A stretch of DNA of 64,000 nucleotides, taken from Peptococcaceae bacterium. Its GTDB lineage: Bacteria > Bacillota > Dehalobacteriia > UBA4068 > JAAVYR01. Below the pieces are notes generated by a model, which did not search any database, was not told the origin of the DNA, and saw only the letters and a list, made by a program, of their open reading frames with translations. How positions within the stretch are numbered: position 1 is the stretch's first letter; each line of letters opens with the position of its first letter. Location: the NCBI GenBank assembly GCA_022791255.1, contig JAAVYR010000018.1, positions 1 through 64,000 on the forward strand, in the 5' to 3' direction. Of the stretch, positions 1 through 6,680 are shown in pieces. The position numbers and the translations under genes were made by a program.

Positions 1-1
1 C

Positions 2-346
2 CACCTGAACAAGAGAAATGTAGCAGTAGATGAAAAAGTACAAGCCGGACAAGTTCTCGGGGTAGAAGGAAATACCGGCAATGTAACTGGCAGTCATCTG
101 CATCTGGAGCTGAGAAAAGTCTATGCAGACCGTATGACGACCATAGACCCGGCAGACTACTTAAAGATTAAAAACAAAGTAGGAGATGTGGAAATGGAAA
201 AAGGCACGAATGCAGTCAGTAACTGGGCGAAGGATGCTTGGAAGTGGGCCAAAGAAAAAGGGCTTTTAGACGGTACCCGACCCCAGGAGCCTATTACTCG
301 GGAAGAGATGGCGGTAGTACTGGAACGGGTAGTTAATTTAAAATAA
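2..346 (+). CDS. M23-family peptidase (lysin), C-terminal part
   Basis: The gene is cut at its 5' end by the window; 114 residues remain. The visible part starts inside a LytM/M23 metallopeptidase domain: a GxVLGVEGNTGNVTG stretch is followed by SHLHLEL, whose HxH pair is the typical zinc/catalytic motif. After a linker (residues 50-65) comes a short S-layer-homology-like segment (AVSNWAKDAWKWAKEKGLL ... ITREEMAVVLERV) of the kind fused to clostridial phage endolysins. It would cleave peptide cross-bridges of peptidoglycan, probably for phage release. It is followed by a hairpin and another element gene. The domain call is firm; the phage role is inferred from the adjacent attachment site. 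Confidence 0.75.
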   Translation, partial: HLNKRNVAVDEKVQAGQVLGVEGNTGNVTGSHLHLELRKVYADRMTTIDPADYLKIKNKVGDVEMEKGTNAVSNWAKDAWKWAKEKGLLDGTRPQEPITREEMAVVLERVVNLK

Positions 347-348
347 GA

Positions 349-374
349 AAACTCTCGACTTATTTCGAGGGTTT
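349..374 (+). terminator. hairpin between lysin and stalk-domain gene
   Basis: A 10-bp stem (AAACTCTCGA / TCGAGGGTTT, with one G-T pair) closes a 6-nt loop just after the lysin stop. No long T run follows the stem, so termination may be weak. A TATAAT at 378-383 lies directly downstream and could start transcription of the next gene. Confidence 0.45.
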
Positions 375-430
375 CTGTATAATGTATGAAGCTAGAGGGG
401 ACAGGCAAACCTCGAAAGGGGTCGGGGCTT

Positions 431-754
431 ATGGCATATGGGATTACATATAGGCCTACCAGGGAAGAAGTAAAGAATTTTATAGCCTCTCATTGTTTGG
501 ATTGTGAGGAGGAGGGAAAAGACCGGCGCAGCGGCCATGGTCTTTTTATTTTGCCAAATCAGCCGGAACCTGTTAAAATTACGATGAAGATAGGTGAGAA
601 AACGGCAACGGTCAATGGGAAACAAATGCAGCTTGATGTTGCGCCTTTCACCAAAAATGACAGAACCATGGTGCCCATTCGCTTTGTGGCCGAGGCTTTG
701 GGGGCAAATGTGGACTATATTCCGAAAGAGCAGAGGGTGGAGATTATTTTGTAA
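431..754 (+). CDS. small protein with copper-amine-oxidase-like stalk domain
   Basis: This 107-residue protein has a C-terminal half that matches the copper amine oxidase N-terminal-like (stalk) domain: ITMKIGEKTATVNGKQM, then the hallmark MVPIRFVAEALGA and VEII. The N-terminal half (about 40 residues, with a CLDC pair) is not recognised. I chose the ATG at 431, which has a G-rich ribosome-binding stretch upstream; the in-frame ATG at 386 has none. Such domains occur in phage lysins and envelope proteins of Clostridia and Negativicutes, usually as wall-binding or spacer modules. It lies between the lysin and the attachment site, so it is probably element cargo acting with the lysin. Its exact role is unknown. 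Confidence 0.65.
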   Translation: MAYGITYRPTREEVKNFIASHCLDCEEEGKDRRSGHGLFILPNQPEPVKITMKIGEKTATVNGKQMQLDVAPFTKNDRTMVPIRFVAEALGANVDYIPKEQRVEIIL

Positions 755-778
755 AAAAGTACACACAAAAGTACACAC
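755..778 (+). repeat. two tandem copies of AAAAGTACACAC
   Basis: Two perfect 12-bp direct repeats lie head to tail directly after the stalk-domain gene and about 105 bp before the tRNA fragment. The position and tandem layout are like the arm-type binding sites of tyrosine integrases beside attP. The rest of 779-883 is very AT-rich and I see no gene in it. Confidence 0.5.
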
Positions 779-883
779 TTTAATTTATTTTATATAATAT
801 TTTTAGTTTTTTATAATAGAAAAATATTTATAAAACACCAGCTTAACAGTAATAGTATAATATTTTCTGTTATACCTAAAGGG

Positions 884-907
884 GTTCGACCCCGGTTTCC
901 GGCACCA
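884..907 (+). other. attachment site: 3' fragment of tRNA-Leu
   Basis: The sequence is GTTCGACC, CCGGT, TTCCGGC, A, CCA: a T-loop, the 3' strand of a T-stem, an acceptor 3' strand, discriminator and encoded CCA. It matches a tRNA-Leu whose acceptor would begin GCCGGAA. The T-stem 5' strand should read ACCGG, but the bases here read AGGGG, so pairing breaks just left of 884 and there is no tRNA body upstream. This is what remains at the distal end (attR) after integration into a tRNA 3' end. Confidence 0.7.
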
Positions 908-914
908 AATGATG

Positions 915-945
915 AGACCTCTGAAGCTTCAGAGGTCTTTTTATT
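915..945 (+). terminator. terminator of the original tRNA-Leu unit
   Basis: A perfect 24-nt palindrome (arms AGACCTCTGAAG / CTTCAGAGGTCT) followed by TTTTATTT sits 8 nt after the CCA. It is probably the host tRNA terminator, now separated from the promoter by the inserted element. Confidence 0.8.
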
Positions 946-1018
946 TATGAATATGGCCTTAAAGACAGGTTTTGGAATGAAAATTTATAGAAATATTAGA
1001 TGAACAGGAGATGATATA

Positions 1019-1555
1019 GTGCACTACATTAGTTTTTACCAATCCCCTATGGGAGAAATCCTTTTGGCTGCAGATGAAGAGGGTTTGACTGGCTTATGGT
1101 TTTGTGGACAAAAATATTATGCAGCTGGACTTGCATCTGTTCATGAAGAAAAGGAAACTACAGTACTATCTGATACAAGGCACTGGTTGGATATTTATTT
1201 CTCTGGGAAAGATCCAGAGTTTATGCCTAATCTTCATATGATAGGTACCCCCTTTCAACAAGTTGTTTGGCAAAGATTGCAGCAGATTGCTCGTGGACAA
1301 ACTCTGACCTATGGGGAGATTGCAAGGTTTGTTGCAGTGGAAAAAGGTCTTGCTCATATGTCTGCTCAGGCAGTGGGAAGTGCTGTAGGGCATAATAAAA
1401 TTTCTATCATCATCCCTTGTCATCGTGTGGTGGGTGCTGATGGCAGCTTGACAGGCTATGCAGGAGGTATAGAGAAAAAGCTACAGTTGTTAGCGTTAGA
1501 GGGGGCGGATGTGGATGGACTATTTATTCCTACCCGAAAAACGGCTTCCAGATAG
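1019..1555 (+). CDS. ogt: methylated-DNA-protein cysteine methyltransferase
   Basis: The protein removes alkyl groups from O6-alkylguanine in DNA by suicidal transfer to its own cysteine. The acceptor motif is PCHRVVG with Cys134, followed by GSLTGYAGGIEKK. The helix-turn-helix part (QVVWQRLQQIARGQTLTYGE) precedes it. At 178 residues the length is normal for Ogt/MGMT. The start is GTG at 1019, with CAGGAG 8 nt upstream. Its 3' end overlaps a second transferase-like gene by 47 nt, so the two are translationally coupled. Function is well supported. Confidence 0.92.
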   Translation: MHYISFYQSPMGEILLAADEEGLTGLWFCGQKYYAAGLASVHEEKETTVLSDTRHWLDIYFSGKDPEFMPNLHMIGTPFQQVVWQRLQQIARGQTLTYGEIARFVAVEKGLAHMSAQAVGSAVGHNKISIIIPCHRVVGADGSLTGYAGGIEKKLQLLALEGADVDGLFIPTRKTASR

Positions 1556-1865
1556 GGAAAAGGCCGTTTTGCAAAAAGACCTTACTTATGAAATCCTTTC
1601 TGTTGTAGCAGAAATCCCCAAGGGCCGGGTGGCCTCTTACGGTCAGATTGCTCGATTGGTCGGCAGGGAACGTAATGCTAGATTGGTAGGGCGCGTCCTT
1701 AGCCAGGCGCAGCAATATGGGGAATATCCTTGTCATCGTGTGGTAAACCATGCCGGTAGATTGGTACCAGGCTGGGAAGAACAGGCCATATTATTGCAGC
1801 AAGAAGGCGTTGTCCTAAAAGATGAAAATCATGTGGATATGAAAAAATATCAGTGGGAAATATAG
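1509..1865 (+). CDS. small MGMT-family protein (second alkyltransferase)
   Basis: This 118-residue protein consists almost only of the DNA-binding/active-site domain of the O6-alkylguanine transferase family: ILSVVAEIPKGRVASYGQIA, then YPCHRVVN with Cys75. The non-catalytic alkyltransferase-like proteins have Trp at this position, so the retained Cys suggests a working methyl acceptor. The gene starts inside the end of ogt (ATG 1509 or 1515, after GAGGGGGCGG). An inverted-repeat terminator follows. It may be a second, single-domain transferase or a lesion flagger for nucleotide excision repair; the sequence does not decide. Confidence 0.82.
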   Translation: MWMDYLFLPEKRLPDREKAVLQKDLTYEILSVVAEIPKGRVASYGQIARLVGRERNARLVGRVLSQAQQYGEYPCHRVVNHAGRLVPGWEEQAILLQQEGVVLKDENHVDMKKYQWEI

Positions 1866-1873
1866 AGATAAAA

Positions 1874-1920
1874 AAATAGAAACAGCTCGGATTGTTTTAC
1901 AATCCGAGCTGTTTCTATTT
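1874..1920. terminator. bidirectional terminator
   Basis: Arms AAATAGAAACAGCTCGGATT and AATCCGAGCTGTTTCTATTT are perfectly complementary around a short loop, with A and T runs on either side. It can end the alkyltransferase unit on the plus strand and the XRE cassette on the minus strand. Confidence 0.85.
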
Positions 1921-2009
1921 GAAAGGATATTTGTTGCATATGTAAAATATCATAATCTAATGTTGCTATCAAGAGGAAAATTGTCGAATAATAGCAGCTG
2001 AAAATATTT

Positions 2010-2330
2010 TTATCGCTTTCCCTGTAATAGTTTGCCGATAATGATACCTACAAGGACAATAGCTGCGTAAACGATGGCGTAAATCCAAGCGGAGCTATTG
2101 TAATAAATGTAAATTGTGGGGAGAAATAGAACGAATGTTAGGACGGGCAGTGTTAGATCGAAACCATGTCGGATCCCGTATATAATCGCGGTAACTAATG
2201 CAATTAGCGGCATGATACATAGCATTAATAACATAGCGGAGCCGGTATTTTTTGCCCAAAGTGGTAATAGGTAAAAATTAATTCCCAATATAACTATGTA
2301 TGGTATTTGTGCAATTAGATTGTTTTTCAT
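2010..2330 (-). CDS. small integral membrane protein, unknown function
   Basis: The 106-residue protein is almost entirely hydrophobic, with about four predicted membrane helices (IPYIVILGINFYLL, SAMLLMLCIMPLIALVTAIIY, TLPVLTFVLFLPTIYIYY, YAIVYAAIVLVGIIIG) and a basic C-terminus (KLLQGKR). I do not recognise the family. It is the third gene of a minus-strand cassette after another membrane protein and an XRE regulator, 14 nt after the regulator's stop. Such triads usually express the membrane proteins under control of the regulator; what they do is unknown. Confidence 0.7.
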   Translation of the reverse strand: MKNNLIAQIPYIVILGINFYLLPLWAKNTGSAMLLMLCIMPLIALVTAIIYGIRHGFDLTLPVLTFVLFLPTIYIYYNSSAWIYAIVYAAIVLVGIIIGKLLQGKR

Positions 2331-2344
2331 GGTTTGCCTTCCTG

Positions 2345-2539
2345 TTATTTTTCTAGGGTGAACAGTTGATCAACGGTTGTTTCCAGGTAATGTGCCAATC
2401 TCATAGCTAGCTCTAGGGTGGGGTTATATTTATTGTTTTCGATTGCGATGATAGTTTGCCTGGAAACACCTAGGGCTGCAGCAAGGTCTTCCTGGCGGTA
2501 TCCTTTTTCTTTACGAAGTTCTTTTATTTTATTTTTCAT
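2345..2539 (-). CDS. XRE-family transcriptional regulator
   Basis: This 64-residue protein is a bare Cro/CI-type helix-turn-helix: KIKELRKEKGYRQEDLAAAL, VSRQTIIAIENNKYNPTLEL, then LAHYLETTVDQLF. It resembles the short YozG/immR-like regulators. I placed the start at the MKNK methionine (2539). There the ATGA overlaps the stop of the upstream membrane-protein gene, a classic coupled junction. It probably represses its own promoter, where palindromes TGTAAA-N6-TTTACA flank the -10 and -35 boxes. Confidence 0.9.
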   Translation of the reverse strand: MKNKIKELRKEKGYRQEDLAAALGVSRQTIIAIENNKYNPTLELAMRLAHYLETTVDQLFTLEK

Positions 2540-2901
2540 AAGATAACACCTGTAAAAATAAATGCTGTTACTGTGGTAGCAATGATGCTGACAGCTATGC
2601 ATATGATTATAATCATCTTTATAAACGGCTCTGTTTCAAAAGCGTCTATATCCCCTTTTACAGCGTTGCGAGTTAGGATGGCCTGAGAAAGTGTTTGAAT
2701 AATCACTGCGGTGACTAAAAGCAAACAGGGCAGCAGATTTAGTCTGCTATGGGTATGATAAACTTGGTAGCTTTCGTATAAAGACCAAAATAAAAGGGCT
2801 GCTATTAAAAAAAGATAAGCATTCTTTTGGGCTTGATGGAGAATGGCTTTCTCCATCTCATCGGGGCGGCGGTATTTCAGCTTTTTTAATAAGTGTTTCA
2901 T
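2536..2901 (-). CDS. small membrane protein, first gene of XRE cassette
   Basis: The 121-residue protein starts with a basic, charged stretch (MKHLLKKLKYRRPDEMEKAI) and then has about four hydrophobic segments in two pairs (residues 28-45, 58-76, 95-120). I do not recognise a named family with confidence. It is the first gene after a strong minus-strand promoter and overlaps the XRE regulator gene by 4 nt. The conserved layout (membrane protein, XRE regulator, membrane protein) suggests an environmental or stress sensor whose output is its own expression level. Confidence 0.7.
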   Translation of the reverse strand: MKHLLKKLKYRRPDEMEKAILHQAQKNAYLFLIAALLFWSLYESYQVYHTHSRLNLLPCLLLVTAVIIQTLSQAILTRNAVKGDIDAFETEPFIKMIIIICIAVSIIATTVTAFIFTGVIL

Positions 2902-2922
2902 AGGGGTCTCCTTTGGAAAAAA

Positions 2923-2987
2923 TGTAAAGAACTTTTTACATATTGTATTATAGTTGATAAAAAGGGAAAAGTCAAAAGTTTTTTACA
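2923..2987 (-). promoter_or_regulatory. promoter and operators of the XRE cassette
   Basis: On the minus strand a -35 TTGACT (2975-2970) and -10 TATAAT (2952-2947) are spaced by exactly 17 nt. The imperfect palindrome TGTAAAGAACTTTTTACA (2923-2940) lies just downstream of the -10. A related AGTTTTTTACA (2977-2987) abuts the -35. This arrangement fits autorepression by the small XRE protein. Confidence 0.7.
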
Positions 2988-3000
2988 TTTTCCAATAAAT

Positions 3001-3031
3001 AAAAAGCGTTGCTGTTTTAGCAACGCTTTTT
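3001..3031 (-). terminator. terminator of the ureohydrolase-yjiH operon
   Basis: AAAAAGCGTTGCT and AGCAACGCTTTTT form a stem around GTTTT, 14 nt after the end of the minus-strand membrane-protein gene. Confidence 0.85.
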
Positions 3032-3044
3032 AAAGAGGTATATT

Positions 3045-4493
3045 TTACATAAAGAAAAGATGAATGGCAATGGATGCTAATGGAATGGCAAGGATGGTCC
3101 GTTCCAAGAAGCATACAATGATTTCCCAGAATTTAATAGGAGATTTGGTTGCCATCATAACTGTTGCAGTTTCAGAGAAGAAAATAATCTGTACCATGGA
3201 AACCAATACGATGAATGCTCTAGCTGCTTCTGGCAGTGCAACACCAGTACCATTCATCACGAGGACGGGCAAGAGCATTTCTGCAATCCCTACGGGAACA
3301 GCTGGTGCAATGGTAGCCGCTTCCGGTACTTGGCAGATAGCAAGAAGTGGTTGGAAGATGTAACCTAACCAGTTAAAAATCGGTGTGTATTCTGCCAAAA
3401 TCATACCGGATACACCAATGGCAGAAAGCATCGTCAGTACTTGTGGTAAGATAAGGAAGCTGTCTTTCAAGCTGCTGGTAGCATCACTCACAATGCCTTT
3501 GGCGATGGCAGCCCGTTTGATAGCACGGTCTACACCGATGGTCAGTGTTTTGCCAGTGAATTTTAAGCCTTCTTTGCGGTCTGCTTCTGTTTGCACTACA
3601 CCATTATAATAAATATCTTTCTTCCGGGAGATAGGTGGGATGCGAACAACAATGGCTTCCATGATAAATACCATAATGAAGCTAATGAGATACAGCTTAC
3701 CAAAATGATGGCCCATGTTTGCCGTGTCGATTACCAGCGCTGCAAAGCCAATGCTTACTGCGGAGAAACAGGTCATAATGGTAACCATTTCTCGTTCGGT
3801 ATAAACATTCTTTTTCCAGAGGCGGTTGGTGATGAGTACCCCTAAGGAAGAAGAACTTACGAAAGAAGCGACGGCATCAAGAGCGGATTTACCTGGAACC
3901 TTAAATACAGGACGCATTAATGGTTCTAGGATAGCGCCGATGATTTCTAAGAAGCCATAGTTTAATAAGAATGGCATAAAGATAGCCCCTACGAGGATAA
4001 TCCCTAATACACCTTTTACAACTGGGGGAATAACATCGCCGCCAGTCATATCACTGACGATAATCTCTGGACCTTCAAAGCCAGGGATTGTCATGTGCAT
4101 GGCGTAAACTACCAAGTATAGGAGACCTAAGCCATAAAGAAAAGTATGCAATACTTTGTCATTACTGTATGTATCTGCAAACCAGGCAGTAGATTTACCT
4201 TTCTTGATATACTTAAAATAGATATGCATGCAGAAATTAGCTGCTACAAATGCTGCTAAAATCCAGTAAATTGCATTACCAAAAAGGCCGGTGAAACCAT
4301 TATAAATCTTGCCGAAGATAATGCTGCCATCTGGCGTGGAGCAGAAAAAGACTACTAAACCAATGAGGGAAAAAACCAAAAAGCGAATGAGCCCCATAGT
4401 CCGTTGGCTAGAAGATAATGTGATATGATCTAGCTCTGCAGATGGGGTATCGCTATCGTATACTACTTTGTTTTCGTCGTTTAGGGCGGTCAT
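3045..4493 (-). CDS. YjiH-family membrane protein (nucleoside-recognition/gate domain)
   Basis: The 482-residue polytopic membrane protein has about ten membrane helices and the repeated gate-type segments of the YjiH/nucleoside-recognition family (for example SALDAVASFVSSSSLGVLIT and MVQIIFFSETATVMM). The family is related to SpmA/SpmB and the gate domains of FeoB; transport is suspected but no substrate is proven. The start overlaps the stop of the ureohydrolase gene (TAATG), with AGAAGGGAG as its ribosome site, so the two are tightly co-translated. Under the glycine riboswitch a role in importing the ureohydrolase substrate or moving its product is likely. That is inference. Confidence 0.8.
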   Translation of the reverse strand: MTALNDENKVVYDSDTPSAELDHITLSSSQRTMGLIRFLVFSLIGLVVFFCSTPDGSIIFGKIYNGFTGLFGNAIYWILAAFVAANFCMHIYFKYIKKGKSTAWFADTYSNDKVLHTFLYGLGLLYLVVYAMHMTIPGFEGPEIIVSDMTGGDVIPPVVKGVLGIILVGAIFMPFLLNYGFLEIIGAILEPLMRPVFKVPGKSALDAVASFVSSSSLGVLITNRLWKKNVYTEREMVTIMTCFSAVSIGFAALVIDTANMGHHFGKLYLISFIMVFIMEAIVVRIPPISRKKDIYYNGVVQTEADRKEGLKFTGKTLTIGVDRAIKRAAIAKGIVSDATSSLKDSFLILPQVLTMLSAIGVSGMILAEYTPIFNWLGYIFQPLLAICQVPEAATIAPAVPVGIAEMLLPVLVMNGTGVALPEAARAFIVLVSMVQIIFFSETATVMMATKSPIKFWEIIVCFLERTILAIPLASIAIHLFFM

Positions 4494-5449
4494 TAAATTG
4501 CTCCCTTCTCTTTTTTCTTCACGGCGAGGATGGAGAGGAATTCAAATACTAAGTTAGCAGCAAGATAAGCAGTGATTTCACCATGGTCATAAGCAGGTAA
4601 AACTTCTACCACATCGAAGCCAACAAAGTTTAATTCCTTAATATTTCTGATAAATTCTAAGGACTCATAAGATGTAAAGCCGCCTACTTCTGGAGTGCCT
4701 GTACCCGGTGCATAGGCTGGGTCTACAAAGTCGATGTCAAAGGTTAAGAAAGCAGGGGTATTCCCAACTCGTTCATGAATGGTCTTAATCAGTGCGTCAA
4801 AACCCATGGCCCGTACTTTGTGTGCAGGGATGAGGAGCATACCCAAGTCTGCTGCCATTTTGTGTTCGTTGGGGTCATAGAGGGAGCCTCTCATACCGAT
4901 TTGGATGGAATGAGCAGGGTCGATTAAGCCTTCCTCTAATGCACGGCGGAATGGGGTGCCGTGATTATATCTTTGACCGAATACTTCATCACATAAGTCA
5001 GAGTGAGAGTCAAAGTGTACCAAAGCTACTGGACCATGTTTTTTGGCAACAGCACGGAGCTCTGCTAGGGTAATGGCATGGTCGCCGCCTAAGATAATGG
5101 GAACAGCGTTCTTTTCAACAATGCTGGCAACGCCGGCTTCGATGGCGTCGTAAGACGGATGAATATAGCCAGGTGTAACATTAAAGTCGCCCATATCGCC
5201 GCCTTTTAAGTTGTCTAATACATTTACCTGCATGATAACATTGTTTGGTTTCATCATAGCAGAAATGCTTCTGATACCATGAGGACCGAAACGGGACCCG
5301 GAGCGGAAAGAGCTACCGGTATCAAAAGGTGCTCCTGCAATGACAAAGTCTAATCCATCGGCAGAGTCTACTCTCTGCATTCTCATAAATGTGCCCATGT
5401 TGCAAAAACGAGGTGAAGAAAGGGCGCTGGCTGGTTGTTTAACATCCAT
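4493..5449 (-). CDS. agmatinase/arginase-family ureohydrolase
   Basis: Ureohydrolases split a guanidino compound into urea and an amine using two Mn or Ni ions. The metal ligands are all present: GGDH (His124), FDSHSD (Asp147, His149, Asp151) and FDIDFVDP (Asp238, Asp240). NHGT (His163) is the substrate-binding loop. At 318 residues it matches agmatinase and guanidinobutyrase relatives; substrate cannot be read from the motifs. The upstream glycine riboswitch argues against simple agmatine degradation and suggests a substrate such as guanidinoacetate that gives glycine plus urea. It is the first gene of a two-gene operon, with GGGAGGA as its ribosome site. Confidence 0.85.
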   Translation of the reverse strand: MDVKQPASALSSPRFCNMGTFMRMQRVDSADGLDFVIAGAPFDTGSSFRSGSRFGPHGIRSISAMMKPNNVIMQVNVLDNLKGGDMGDFNVTPGYIHPSYDAIEAGVASIVEKNAVPIILGGDHAITLAELRAVAKKHGPVALVHFDSHSDLCDEVFGQRYNHGTPFRRALEEGLIDPAHSIQIGMRGSLYDPNEHKMAADLGMLLIPAHKVRAMGFDALIKTIHERVGNTPAFLTFDIDFVDPAYAPGTGTPEVGGFTSYESLEFIRNIKELNFVGFDVVEVLPAYDHGEITAYLAANLVFEFLSILAVKKKEKGAI

Positions 5450-5526
5450 GTTTTATTCCTCCCTTTATTAAATAAGTAATAATAAAATTAAGTAAGTGTG
5501 AAATAAAATGTTGCTTGGTCGGGATA

Positions 5527-5563
5527 CAAAAAAAGAGCAGCCTTATGGATTAGGCTACTCTGG
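5527..5563 (-). terminator. glycine-riboswitch expression platform: terminator and antiterminator
   Basis: In the RNA, GAGTAGCCT pairs with AGGCTGCTC and is followed by seven U residues (plus-strand 5527-5560). The 7-nt CCAGAGT just before and overlapping this stem (plus 5557-5563) is perfectly complementary to ACTCTGG, the 5' strand of the aptamer P1 helix (plus 5674-5680). The two pairings are mutually exclusive, so ligand-bound aptamer should leave the terminator free to form. Confidence 0.75.
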
Positions 5564-5601
5564 TATTCCGACATGTTTTATGACAACATATTTGGTCATC
5601 A

Positions 5602-5717
5602 TCTCTGTCCTTTTGCCTGAGAGTTTCAGCTTTTTTAGCCTTGCCCCTTCGGCACCCAATTCAATGGGTTTCTCCAGAGTTTCCTCGTCTTTCAGTCTTA
5701 AAAAATCCTGAAAGCCT
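5602..5717 (-). ncRNA. singlet glycine riboswitch
   Basis: The RNA reads ACTCTGGAGA ... GGGTGCCGAAGGGGCAAGG ... GCTGAAACTCTCAGGCAA, AAGGACAGAG, which is the conserved glycine aptamer. Only one full aptamer is present. Upstream a 7-bp hairpin (CTTTCAG / CTGAAAG) is left in the place of a partner, like the ghost elements of singlet glycine riboswitches. The switch sits between a promoter and the ureohydrolase gene. The overlap of P1, antiterminator and terminator predicts transcription OFF with glycine. The ligand class is established knowledge; the OFF polarity is read from pairing. Confidence 0.92.
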
Positions 5718-5733
5718 CATAAGAATTTACTAC

Positions 5734-5762
5734 ATCATATCATAATCCTTGTTTTTTTGCAA
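5734..5762 (-). promoter_or_regulatory. promoter of the glycine-riboswitch operon
   Basis: On the minus strand TTGCAA (5762-5757) and TATGAT (5739-5734) are separated by 17 nt. Transcription would begin a few bases before the ghost hairpin of the riboswitch. Confidence 0.65.
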
Positions 5763-5929
5763 GGAAAATCTCTATATCATTTTATAGAAGGAAGAGAAAT
5801 TTGTCTAAAAGTAACATATTTCATAAAAATTTCTTATTTTTTGTTGGAAAAGAGAGGGGTAAGAGGGTTTCCGGATATTCAGTAGAATATAAAAAAGGAT
5901 TGCAAAATAAAAAAAAATGTATTAGACTA

Positions 5930-5952
5930 TTATTAGTAATTGTTACTAATAA
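5930..5952 (+). promoter_or_regulatory. palindromic operator upstream of the rubredoxin gene
   Basis: Ten-base arms TTATTAGTAA and TTACTAATAA form a perfect inverted repeat around TTG, about 20 nt before the start codon of the high-molecular-weight rubredoxin. The form and AT content suit a MarR- or Fur/PerR-type dimer. The exact regulator is not determined. Confidence 0.6.
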
Positions 5953-5970
5953 ATTAAAAGAGGTAGTAGT

Positions 5971-6645
5971 ATGGATAACACAGCATTATTTCAATTATCC
6001 TATGGATTATACGTCGTTACCACCAAAGGCAAAGGCCGTATCAATGGCCAAATAGCGAATACAGTTTTTCAGATTTCTGATACACCGGTGCGATTAGGGG
6101 TAGGTTTGAATAAAAATAATCTCACTAATGAATTAGTAAAGGATAGCGGTATTCTTTCGGTACAAGTATTAGAGCGGGATGTACCGTTTGATGTTATTAG
6201 CCGCTTTGGCTTCCAATCTGGCAGGAATGTGGATAAGTTTGCTGATATTGCTTACCAGACTAATGCAGATGGTTGTCCTATACTCGTAGATGGCATTGCA
6301 GCTCAAATCGACTGCAAGGTAATTGGTGCTATGGATGTGGGTAGTCATACCTTATTTATTTGTGAGATGACCGATGCGATAAGAAATGATAAAACGCCAT
6401 TGACCTATGCCCAATACCATGAACGGAAGAAAAACGGCGGCGCTTTATTAGGTGCGGCTGCTGCTGTGCCGGAGGTTGCACCGACAGCTCCAGCAGATGG
6501 AACCAATGGTAAGCGGTATCAATGCATGATTTGCGGACATATTTATGATGAAGCCAAAGAAGGGGTTCCTTTTGCAGACTTACCAGAGGATTGGGAATGC
6601 CCTATCTGTCATGTGAAGAAAAAAATGTTTACAGAAGTAAAATAA
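5971..6645 (+). CDS. high-molecular-weight rubredoxin (flavin reductase + rubredoxin)
   Basis: Residues 1-150 are a flavin reductase-like FMN-binding domain ([39 protein letters not shown]). After an Ala/Pro linker, residues 175-224 are a rubredoxin with two Cys pairs ([19 protein letters not shown]) for one iron. Proteins of this fusion type shuttle electrons from NAD(P)H to flavodiiron proteins or rubrerythrin, detoxifying oxygen, NO or peroxide in anaerobes. The ribosome site AAAGAGG lies 8 nt upstream and rubrerythrin follows 35 nt later, which supports a joint job. A palindromic operator lies upstream. Confidence 0.9.
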   Translation: MDNTALFQLSYGLYVVTTKGKGRINGQIANTVFQISDTPVRLGVGLNKNNLTNELVKDSGILSVQVLERDVPFDVISRFGFQSGRNVDKFADIAYQTNADGCPILVDGIAAQIDCKVIGAMDVGSHTLFICEMTDAIRNDKTPLTYAQYHERKKNGGALLGAAAAVPEVAPTAPADGTNGKRYQCMICGHIYDEAKEGVPFADLPEDWECPICHVKKKMFTEVK

Positions 6646-6680
6646 CAAATAATAAAGAAATAAGAGGAGGCATTTTTACA

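Larger units (their letters stand above)
1..907. mobile_element. right end of a tRNA-Leu-integrated prophage or similar element
   Basis: The stretch holds the tail of an M23-type cell-wall lysin, a small protein with a copper-amine-oxidase-like domain, an AT-rich region with tandem 12-bp repeats, and then a 3' fragment of a tRNA-Leu gene followed by a tRNA-type terminator. Lysin genes at the end of an element next to a duplicated tRNA 3' end is the usual picture of a prophage attachment site. The element extends beyond the left edge, so its integrase and the intact tRNA are not visible. An integrative plasmid or ICE is possible. Confidence 0.6.

Noticed and set aside
870-907. complete tRNA or tmRNA gene
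   Set aside because: The T-stem 5' strand does not pair and no anticodon or D arm is found upstream; only the last 24 nt fit tRNA-Leu.
5801-6055. 84-codon frame upstream of the high-molecular-weight rubredoxin
   Set aside because: It overlaps the operator and the real start region, has low-complexity Lys content and matches no family.
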